NCBI GenBank assembly: GCA_964536835.1
Contig: CAZIAZ010000049.1
Coordinates: forward strand, 1 to 19,100
Direction: 5' to 3'
Source: DAONFI01 sp035403485
GTDB taxonomy: Bacteria; Planctomycetota; Phycisphaerae; SM23-33
DNA: 19,100 nt
The first letter of the stretch is position 1, and the number at the start of each line of letters is the position of its first letter. The notes under the pieces were generated by a model, which saw only the letters and a list, made by a program, of their open reading frames with translations, was not told the DNA's origin and did no database searches. The translations under genes and the position numbers were made by a program. This document shows, piece by piece, positions 13,584 to 19,100 of this stretch.

Positions 13584-14700
13584 ATGATAGAACTAGAAGA
13601 CCTCGCCAGTACGCTTGAAACCCTTAGCGCCCGGATTATAGCTATCCGGGACTCTCTTTGACTTGCCGGCTAAAACTGCCCGCATGCAGGAGCTTGAGAC
13701 GCTCATGGGTGCAGCCGGCTTTTGGGACAATCAGGAAAAGGCTCAAAAAATCGTCAGTGAACTCAAAACGCTGAAGGCTGTTGTTACGCCTATATGCGAC
13801 ATGCTTGCGGAAATCGATGATTTGAAGGTGTTGCATGAACTTGCGCTGGAGGCAGCCAGCGAAGACGATTTGCGCGATGTCGCGTCGCAGGCAGACAAGG
13901 TGGCTGGCCGGCTGGAGAATCTTGAGCTTCGTACGCTGCTCTGCGGCGAGCATGACAGCGGCAACTGCTTTTTCTCCATTCACGCAGGGGCTGGCGGCAC
14001 GGAAAGTTGCGACTGGGCGGCTATGCTGCTGCGGATGTATCTGCGATATTTCGAACGTACCGGTTATGCCGTGGAGGAAGTTGACCGTACCGACGGCGAA
14101 GAAGCCGGCATTCGCTCTGTAACCATGAAAGTTACCGGACCGTATGCGTATGGATATCTTTCCTGCGAGCGCGGCGTACACAGGCTGGTGCGAGTAAGTC
14201 CGTTTGACAGCCAGAACCGTCGGCATACCAGTTTTGCCAGTGTGGATGTATTGCCGGAGCTGGAAGACGTCGACATAGAAATCGACTGGGATAAAGACGT
14301 ACGCGAGGATACGTATCGCTCCAGCGGCGCCGGCGGCCAGCATGTTAACAAAACCTCGTCGGCGATTCGTCTGACGCACCTGGCGACGGGCATAGTCGTG
14401 CAATGTCAGAATGACCGCTCCCAGCATAAAAATCGTGCCGAAGCCCGCAAAATGTTGGCTGCCAAGCTATACCAGAATGAGCAGGCTAAACGCGATGCGG
14501 AATTGGCTAAGCTGTATGGCGACAAGGGAGAAATAGCATTCGGCAGTCAGATACGTTCATATGTGCTTTATCCATATCAGTTAGTGAGAGATGAGCGGAC
14601 TGATATTAAAAATGCGCATACCGACAGGATTTTAGATGGCGAGATTCAGGAATTTATAGATGCATATTTGCGTTATCGTGCCGCCAAAAGTGTTAAATAA
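13584..14700 (+). CDS. prfB: Peptide chain release factor 2, with programmed +1 frameshift
   Basis: RF2 ends translation at UGA and UAA. The coding sequence is 13584-13658 joined to 13660-14700. Frame 1 gives 25 codons (MIELEDLASTLETLSARIIA...) up to CTT TGA C; skipping one base continues as D-L-P-A-K for 371 residues in all. With this join, the stop-codon recognition tripeptide SPF falls at 205-207 and the catalytic GGQ at 250-252, the same numbering as E. coli RF2, which confirms the frame change. SPF, and not PxT, marks RF2 rather than RF1. The frameshift autoregulates RF2: slow decoding of the in-frame UGA when RF2 is scarce allows the shift. The internal Shine-Dalgarno is weak. Confidence 0.96.
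13630..13662 (+). promoter_or_regulatory. prfB +1 recoding site with upstream hairpin
   Basis: The slippery CTT TGA C is at 13656-13662. Just upstream is a perfect 7-bp inverted repeat, CCCGGAT (13630-13636) and ATCCGGG (13644-13650), with a 7-nt loop. Most bacteria carry an AGGGGG-like Shine-Dalgarno 3 nt before CTT; here only GGGA is present, and 4 nt separate it from CTT. Confidence 0.75.
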
Positions 14701-14964
14701 TAGCCCAACACTTTAAAGCATATAACATATAAAAGATTTCTATCCAACGGTAACCTGTTATAGTTGGAAGATTTGACACAAGTTTGCAAGTTGGCGATTT
14801 TGGCCGTCTTATTTGTGGTTTTTTGTTTTTGGGCTTGTTTTTTCAGACCGATTTCATTATTTTACTCGCTCCGATTTATTTTATAAGATTTTTGCTTGGT
14901 TAGCCGCAATTGTCGTTTTTGGGATTGGCGGGCTAGCCGTTAAGGGGAGATAAATCAGGATTCT
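14701..14964 (+). other. Intergenic region between prfB and tRNA-Ser
   Basis: No gene is supported. It is A+T-rich with T-runs and a weak imperfect inverted repeat (GGTTAGCCGC near 14899, GGCGGGCTAGCC near 14927). A possible tRNA promoter is TTGGCG, 18 bp, GATAAA just upstream of the tRNA. Confidence 0.5.
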
Positions 14965-15049
14965 GGAGAGGTGACAGAGCGGCTGATTGTGACGGTCTCG
15001 AAAACCGTTTAGCCGAAAGGCTACGTGGGTTCGAATCCCACCCTCTCCG
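14965..15049 (+). tRNA. tRNA-Ser(CGA)
   Basis: Acceptor arm GGAGAGG (14965-14971) pairs fully with CCTCTCC (15042-15048), with G as discriminator and no encoded CCA. The anticodon loop is CTCGAAA (anticodon CGA, reads UCG). The long variable arm TAGCC-GAAA-GGCTA is the class II tRNA-Ser mark. GGTTCGAATCC forms the T arm. Its 3' end is repeated downstream and has served as an integration site. Confidence 0.96.
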
Positions 15050-15050
15050 A
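15038..15050 (+). repeat. att site copy 1, tRNA-Ser 3' end
   Basis: CCACCCTCTCCGA, the 3' end of the tRNA, is the reference copy for the two downstream copies. Confidence 0.6.
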
Positions 15051-15125
15051 TATATTAAAAGTGTCGATTGTAACCATTGAATTTACAACAAGTTATAAAA
15101 GTTTCTCGATTCTTTACTCCCTGTT

Positions 15126-15183
15126 TGCCCTCAAGTTGCCCTCAAAATGCCCTCACCACCCTCTCCGACCTTATTTGCCCTCG
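15126..15183 (+). repeat. Direct repeats TGCCCTC(A/G), 11-bp period
   Basis: TGCCCTCA occurs at 15126, 15137 and 15148, exactly 11 bp apart, and TGCCCTCG at 15176. They bracket the second att copy. One-turn phasing suits arm-type integrase or accessory-protein binding. No gene is seen in 15050-15357. Confidence 0.55.
15156..15168 (+). repeat. att site copy 2
   Basis: This is an exact 13-bp copy of the tRNA-Ser 3' end (CCACCCTCTCCGA), 118 bp downstream of the first. Site-specific integration into the tRNA gene leaves such duplications. Confidence 0.65.
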
Positions 15184-15357
15184 AATTTTGCAAACCCCAT
15201 ATAGTATTGTGACTGTTTCCGGTGTATAGGCGGGAAAACGAGAGGATCGAGTTGTAGTTACCTCAAATTCTTATTACAATCTTGGCACTGTTAGATGCGA
15301 TATTATTTCTCCATTTAATTTTAAATCAGATCATGTGATCATCAAGGGAATTAAGGA

Positions 15358-16905
15358 ATGTCACATTTCTCAGAGCCATATATTCGGGATGTCCTTGCTT
15401 CAGATTTGACGGTTCTTGAACCTGGGCTGGAGCTTTTAGGGGTTGAAGTGAGACTAACGAACCCAATTGGTTCGCCAGGTAAAATAGATATTCTAGCAAA
15501 AGATTGTTATGGCAACCGTGTAATAGTTGAGATTAAGCGTAGTGACCAAAGTGCACGTCAAGCAATTCATGAAATTCACAAATATGTGGCTCTTTTTCGT
15601 TCTCAACATGGTTTGCCAACGAAACGTATTAGATGTTTTGTTGTATCAACCGAGTGGCGAGAGCTATTAGTACCTTTTTCTGAATTTGTCGCGAATTCAA
15701 CTTATCAAATTGAAGGGCGACAACTTGTATTAGACAGTTCTGGCAAGATAACAAAAGCTGAAAAAATTGAGCCAGTAGACCTTAGTGAGGGGGTGTCGTT
15801 CTTTTTAGCACACAGTGTGCTCTTATATGTAAAAAAATCACGACGCGAGGCACAAATTGCTGAATTATCTGCCAAATTGAAAAATACGGTAGTTCCAGGC
15901 TTCATCATTATTGAAATAGATCGAATTGATGGCGATCCTCGTGTTATATACCCGTATGCCCTATACATAGTGTTTTCTCGTCTTGATGCTGAAACTGAAG
16001 CTGCTTTTAAAAACAGCTATTGTGACAATTATGATTATAAATGGGAAGATGTTGAAGATGTATTGTTCGATGATCATTGTATTGCAGAAATACTTGAACC
16101 TATTGACCTTTCATATGATGATTTCGAGATCGGCAATTCTGAAAAATTGCACACAATATTAGAAAATGGTTGGAGCGTTATAAATGTTCACCGATTTGGT
16201 AATGTACAATCTAATATTGCAGCGTCAGATGATGAGCTTATATCAAGGTTAAAAGGGGCTGAAGGAGAAAACATTGCTGTCTTTACTCGGGTGACTCGTC
16301 CAGAATTTCACCTTGATTGGGCTGACATAAAAAAAAGAGCCAGAAATTCCTTGCTAGGGAATTGTGCATGGACAGGTGGGTTTGAGTCTTTTTGTGAGAA
16401 TGTTGATAAACATTACAACAAAGCCAGCGTTGCTATTCACATTTATAATCCATTAAAACTACCCATTACCTTATTTAAGTATGCATTTCGCCAAGATGCC
16501 AGATATGTTCCAAGTATGGAGCTTATAGCAACTGATGAGTCAACTAATCGCATTTTGATTTACTTAGGTAATATTCTTTGGGATGGTAATACACATCCAA
16601 AATTGTTATCTGCATTAGAGTGTTTTGATGAAGGGCTATGGGGTTTTTTGATGGCTAATCATTTTAATGAAGCATGGGATCAAGACGAAAAAGTAATGGA
16701 GGCTCACGGACTTAAGTATGTAATAATTCAATTAACTATCGAGAACAACATTGCAAAGCAGACTCTGTTATACCAAGAAGACGGTGAATTAGTAGAATAT
16801 CCAGAACCACAATGTTTGTTACAACTGGATAGATTTTGTGCTGAAAACCAAGAGTATCTTATCGAACTCATAAATGAATTTAATAGAATGTCTAGGGGAT
16901 TATAA
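15358..16905 (+). CDS. Island-borne protein with NucS-like (DUF91) nuclease domain
   Basis: The 515-residue product starts with a RecB/NucS-type PD-(D/E)XK nuclease domain (about 1-125). D44 (GKIDILA), E58 and K60 (VIVEIKR) form the catalytic set, followed by Q68, I-H-E-I-H-K-Y76 as in NucS. The remaining ~390 residues match nothing I recognise; they are acidic, rich in Asp, Glu and aromatics, and show no membrane segment. The gene is clearly richer in A+T than its neighbours, with codon use to match, which indicates transfer. It lies between copies of the tRNA-Ser att sequence. A defence or DNA-repair nuclease is plausible, but no partner gene is present. The start at 15358 follows AAGGGA and AAGGA. 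Catalysis is inferred from motif only. Confidence 0.8.
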   Translation: MSHFSEPYIRDVLASDLTVLEPGLELLGVEVRLTNPIGSPGKIDILAKDCYGNRVIVEIKRSDQSARQAIHEIHKYVALFRSQHGLPTKRIRCFVVSTEWRELLVPFSEFVANSTYQIEGRQLVLDSSGKITKAEKIEPVDLSEGVSFFLAHSVLLYVKKSRREAQIAELSAKLKNTVVPGFIIIEIDRIDGDPRVIYPYALYIVFSRLDAETEAAFKNSYCDNYDYKWEDVEDVLFDDHCIAEILEPIDLSYDDFEIGNSEKLHTILENGWSVINVHRFGNVQSNIAASDDELISRLKGAEGENIAVFTRVTRPEFHLDWADIKKRARNSLLGNCAWTGGFESFCENVDKHYNKASVAIHIYNPLKLPITLFKYAFRQDARYVPSMELIATDESTNRILIYLGNILWDGNTHPKLLSALECFDEGLWGFLMANHFNEAWDQDEKVMEAHGLKYVIIQLTIENNIAKQTLLYQEDGELVEYPEPQCLLQLDRFCAENQEYLIELINEFNRMSRGL

Positions 16906-16942
16906 TCATATATTTTTGTAATAAAAAATAGTGATATGATAG

Positions 16943-16979
16943 CTCAATTATAAAATAAGATAGTAATTGAGATTTTTTT
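16943..16979 (+). terminator. Terminator of the nuclease gene
   Basis: CTCAATT (16943-16949) pairs with AATTGAG (16965-16971), followed by A and seven T. Confidence 0.7.
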
Positions 16980-17005
16980 GATTTTAGCATGGGTATTTGT
17001 TTTCG

Positions 17006-17017
17006 CCACCCTCTTCG
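17006..17017 (+). repeat. att-like copy 3, imperfect
   Basis: CCACCCTCTTCG matches the tRNA 3' end at 11 of 12 positions. It lies just outside the stop of the integrase remnant, the usual place for an att site beside int. Confidence 0.5.
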
Positions 17018-17020
17018 CCA

Positions 17021-17300
17021 TTATTTTCCCTTAGACTTCGCCAGTTCCATCATCGTATTGTAGCTGTCTTCGTCGTGGAGGTGGTAATAGAGGTTGAGCA
17101 TTTCGGAGTTGCTGTGCCCCAGCCATGCAAGGGCTTTGCGGTGTGCTACCCCGTGATTGGCACAAATACTGGCGAAGTGATGTCGGAAAGTATGCAGTTT
17201 ATATTGTTTCGGATTTTCGAATTCACATTCACGGCAAAGATGTTTTATACGGGCAAGAGTTGCCGTTCATTGATTTTCGGTAGAAGCAGGCCTTTTGCCT
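17021..17300 (-). pseudogene. Tyrosine recombinase/integrase, C-terminal remnant
   Basis: The minus strand from 17266 to the stop at 17021 reads ARIKHLCRECEFENPKQ, then HTFRHHFASICANHGV (box II H-x-x-R), ALAWLGHSN (the G-H motif) and LNLYYHLHDEDS, which includes the catalytic Tyr. About 80 residues of a normal protein of some 400 remain. A one-base deletion near 17248-17262 breaks the frame; upstream the other frame reads LLLPKINERQ, which suits integrase sequence. Beyond about 17300 the gene is replaced by an IS fragment. It is inactive, but it shows the region entered by site-specific recombination at the tRNA-Ser gene. Confidence 0.8.
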
Positions 17301-17478
17301 GTTTGAGGCATTCAAGCAGTTTCCGGATTTGAAGGTAAAGCCCTATTGGGGCAATCATTTCTGGGCGGATGGGTACTGTGTTGATACGGTAGGTCTTGAT
17401 GCAGAGATGATTCGTAAGTATGTGCAGTATCAGGAACGGCATGAAAAGCAGGCAAAGTTGCCGTTCTGGAAAAAATAG
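17284..17478 (+). pseudogene. IS200-like transposase TnpA, 5'-truncated
   Basis: The frame ending at TAG 17476-17478 reads LFEAFKQFPDLKVK, PYWGNHFWADGYCVDTVG, LDAEMIRKYVQYQE and KLPFWKK. The W-G-x-H-F-W-A-x-G-Y-x-V-x-T-V-G stretch is characteristic of IS200-type (HUH, Y1) transposases. The HUH motif is lost with the 5' part. The catalytic Tyr of this family lies on a helix in the region corresponding to the retained IRKYVQYQE, so a Tyr is present, but the protein cannot be active. An in-frame TAG at 17281 closes the frame upstream. Confidence 0.75.
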
Positions 17479-17587
17479 TAAAACCGTTTGGAGTTGCGGG
17501 ACAACTCCCAAATGTAACAGGACGTAAATTGTTAACGCCCCCTTCCAGGGGGCATAAAGCAAATCCACGTCCTATGGGCGTGGATTT
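17284..17587 (+). mobile_element. Right-hand part of an IS200/IS605-family element
   Basis: It consists of the 3' part of a TnpA-like gene followed by strong hairpins: GGAGTTG-CGGGA-CAACTCC (17490-17508), GCCCCC-TTCCA-GGGGGC (17537-17553) and AAATCCACG/CGTGGATTT (17561-17587). Subterminal hairpins rather than inverted terminal repeats are the mark of this family. The left end is missing, and the exact junction with integrase DNA is within about 20 bp of 17300. Confidence 0.7.
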
Positions 17588-17589
17588 TT
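17561..17589 (+). terminator. IS-end hairpin acting as terminator
   Basis: AAATCCACG pairs with CGTGGATTT and runs into TTTTT on the plus strand. The XRE-cupin stop codon lies inside its T-tract (17588-17590), so the IS end may also bound that gene's message. Confidence 0.6.
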
Positions 17590-18136
17590 AATATCTGGCA
17601 GGATAGTAGATGGTAATGAGTCTTACCGGCTGATCGCCTTCTACGATGCCGTGGTGCCTGGTATTCATTTTGATGTAAAAAGCATCACCGGGCCGAAGTA
17701 ATCTTTTAGGCTTATCCTTGATTTCAAGCGTTAGATTTCCGCTTAAAATGTAGCCGGCAATATCACATTCCAATTTTTCAAAAACAGGCGGCTTTTTGGA
17801 AGGGTATATCTGTTCATCAAACATTTCTACATGTATATCTTCAGTTTTTTGAAATACTATTGTGTAGTATCTTTCGCCGTCGGTAGCAATTCGCATGTTT
17901 TCTCTAGTGTATATGGGCCCGGATTGTTCAGCAGGATTGCCTCCGAAGAAATTAGCCAGACTGGTATCAAGTGCTGAAAGAATTTTTTGTAAAGTAGTCA
18001 AGCTGGGAGAAGTCGTACCACGCTCTATACTGGAAATCATTCCTGCCGTAACTCCTGACTTTTCAGCTAGTTTACGAATCGAAAGACCGCAGCGGTTGCG
18101 AAGGGCTTGCATTTTTTGACGAGATTCCTGTTCCAT
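17588..18136 (-). CDS. XRE-family regulator with C-terminal cupin
   Basis: The 182-residue product has an N-terminal helix-turn-helix (about 8-62; LSIRKLAEKSGVTAGMISSIERG is the HTH core, split by the G-V-T turn) and a C-terminal small cupin (about 110-178) with SGNLTLEIKDKPKRLLRPGDAFYI and H-H near 163. Proteins of this PuuR/ClcR-like layout are repressors or activators that sense small molecules through the cupin. AGGA lies 10 nt before ATG 18136. It diverges from the PEP-CTERM protein gene across a 214-bp A+T-rich gap, so that gene is a natural candidate target along with itself. The 3' end abuts the IS fragment, and whether the gene came with the mobile region cannot be told. Confidence 0.88.
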   Translation of the reverse strand: MEQESRQKMQALRNRCGLSIRKLAEKSGVTAGMISSIERGTTSPSLTTLQKILSALDTSLANFFGGNPAEQSGPIYTRENMRIATDGERYYTIVFQKTEDIHVEMFDEQIYPSKKPPVFEKLECDIAGYILSGNLTLEIKDKPKRLLRPGDAFYIKMNTRHHGIVEGDQPVRLITIYYPARY

Positions 18137-18177
18137 TTTGATTTTCCTATGTTCAAAAGTTTACTCAAGATTATCTT

Positions 18178-18186
18178 ACTATAACA
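18178..18186 (-). promoter_or_regulatory. Possible extended -10 promoter of the XRE-cupin gene
   Basis: The minus strand reads TGT then TATAGT (18183-18178), an extended -10 with no clear -35. The start near 18171 would give a leader of about 35 nt. Confidence 0.35.
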
Positions 18187-18237
18187 ACTCTATATATTCG
18201 ATTCGCGTCAATAAACACGAACGAGAGAAATAAATAG

Positions 18238-18265
18238 TTGACAAATATATTTTATATTATACAAT
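18238..18265 (+). promoter_or_regulatory. Strong promoter of the PEP-CTERM protein gene
   Basis: A perfect TTGACA (18238-18243), a 16-bp A/T-only spacer and TACAAT (18260-18265). The leader of about 79 nt ends with AGGAG at 18339-18343. Confidence 0.7.
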
Positions 18266-18350
18266 AGTAAAATATATCACATAGAAACTGGCGGCATGCA
18301 CAAGCAAGAGTCATTCTTATCGTTTATTTTGAAAATTTAGGAGAATGGAA

Positions 18351-19032
18351 ATGAAAAAAGTCGTTATTGCTGCGATAATTGGGGCAGCGACAGCATTTTT
18401 TGCTGCCGGAACGGCTTTGTCTGATACTATGAAAATTTCGCCTAGCGATGATACCTGGTTTGCAAGCTGGGGGCCGACTACTAATTTGGGTACACAGACA
18501 GCAGTGGCGGTGGGGCCTAATACAAGTACTCCTACTGGCATAGCCAGATCTGCGTTAAAATTTGATTTATCCGCAATTCCTGCCGGTTATAGAATAACCA
18601 TCGCTACACTTTACATGTATACAAATACTGCGCCGGCAAGTACGACTAATTCGTATAATGTATATACCGTATTAGGTACGGATGCTACGACGTGGTCTGA
18701 AACTACCGCAACGTGGAACACTCCACAAGCCGGTTGGACTTATACACTTGCCGAAAGTAGTTCGGTATCCGTGACTGCTGCCGGCTGGTATCATTGGGAT
18801 ATCACCGCCACTCTTACGCAGGGCGCAATTGTGACATTGGGACTTAAGGCGACAGATGAAACGAATACTACCGGGTTGTCGCAGATAGCCCAGTTTTATT
18901 CTACAAATGCCGGGAATGCTGGATTGCATCGTTAATCTCTATGTGACCTATGAGGAAATCCCTGAACCGGCTACTGCCGCTCTGCTGTTAGTCGGAATGG
19001 GTTGTGTAAAAGTATTTCGAAAATTTTGTTAA
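18351..19032 (+). pseudogene. DNRLRE-domain secreted protein with PEP-CTERM tail, frameshifted
   Basis: The start is ATG 18351 (AGGAG lies 7 nt upstream; ATG 18345 is too close to it). A signal peptide (MKKVVIAAIIGAATAFFAAG, then TALSD) precedes a DNRLRE-type beta-sandwich domain: DDTWFASWGPTTNLGTQ, then ARSALKFDLSAIPAG and the W-S-E-x-x-A-T-W-N region. The first frame stops at TAA 18933-18935 after NAGNAGLHR. The +1 frame continues at once as VNLYVTYEEIPEPATAALL, followed by a hydrophobic stretch and VFRKFC, a complete PEP-CTERM sorting signal ending at 19032. One extra base near 18927-18933 explains the break. It may be real decay, phase variation or a sequencing/assembly error. PEP-CTERM proteins are sorted by an exosortase to the envelope or exopolysaccharide. 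Confidence 0.82.
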
Positions 19033-19063
19033 AACTTGAGTCAGTTAAGTAAGAGGTGGCAGG

Positions 19064-19100
19064 ATGAAAAGGTTTTATAGCGTAATTTCAGCCGTTTGTT
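19064..19100 (+). CDS. Start of a probable exported protein, cut by window edge
   Basis: ATG 19064 follows GAGGTGGCAGG and reads MKRFYSVISAVC, which resembles the start of a signal peptide. It lies 31 bp after the PEP-CTERM gene and is likely in the same operon. Nothing more can be said from 12 codons. Confidence 0.5.
   Translation, partial: MKRFYSVISAVC

Noticed and set aside
15330..15341. GATCA-TG-TGATC palindrome upstream of the nuclease gene as an operator or autocleavage site
   Set aside because: Arms of 5 bp occur by chance at this rate; nothing else supports a function.
15038..17017. CRISPR array or retron
   Set aside because: The repeats are too short and few, with no spacer regularity, and no reverse transcriptase or cas gene is present.
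17245..17568. 107-codon minus-strand ORF over the IS fragment
   Set aside because: Most of it is antisense to the TnpA remnant; only its last residues look like integrase sequence in a shifted frame.
18927..18935. Programmed +1 frameshift at CGT TAA in the PEP-CTERM gene, like that in prfB
   Set aside because: The peptidyl-tRNA would have to re-pair from CGT to GTT, a poor match, and no stimulator is seen; decay or error is simpler.

Overview
The window looks like a chromosomal segment of an anaerobic planctomycete, probably of the Phycisphaerae/Sedimentisphaerales kind. Three things point there: a HYExAFE-family protein, which I know mainly from Planctomycetes; a secreted DNRLRE-type protein with a PEP-CTERM tail; and an electron-bifurcating-type hydrogenase/NADH subunit. 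This is inference from gene content; no rRNA is present.

Layout. 1-1274 (minus): 5' part of a HydB/NuoF-like subunit with its own promoter. 1577-2413 (plus): HAD-IIA phosphatase, convergent with an AraC-type regulator (2389-3264, minus). 3603-4607: ilvC with its own promoter and terminator. 4833-5885: secreted protein of unknown function. 6007-8394 (minus): a leucine unit made of a 20-codon leucine-rich leader peptide, an attenuator, leuA and a coupled GNAT acetyltransferase. 8634-10934 (plus): ykgJ-like gene, hisS and a HYExAFE gene, all overlapping. 10994-12667: ettA. 12707-13471 (minus): YycJ-like metallo-beta-lactamase-fold protein. 13584-14700: prfB with a programmed +1 frameshift. 14965-15049: tRNA-Ser(CGA). 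15050-17590: a mobile region at the tRNA 3' end, with repeated att-like sequence, an A+T-rich NucS-like nuclease gene, a decayed tyrosine integrase and the right end of an IS200/IS605-type element. 17588-19100: XRE-cupin regulator, divergent from a frameshifted PEP-CTERM protein gene and the start of another exported protein.

How it works together. ilvC and leuA are branched-chain amino-acid genes. The leuA leader carries every part of a classical ribosome-mediated attenuator: Leu codons, mutually exclusive stems and an intrinsic terminator. The KARI cofactor loop lacks the usual phosphate-binding residues and carries Glu, which suggests NADH use in an anaerobe. hisS, ettA and prfB form a translation-related neighbourhood.

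Most notable: the leucine attenuator whose leader peptide appears to be leaderless; a recurrent -10-to-ATG spacing that suggests leaderless transcripts for three genes; a 34-35 bp palindromic element placed identically behind two -10 boxes; a 7-bp hairpin in place of the strong Shine-Dalgarno at the prfB frameshift site; and a lone nuclease bounded by copies of the tRNA-Ser att sequence.
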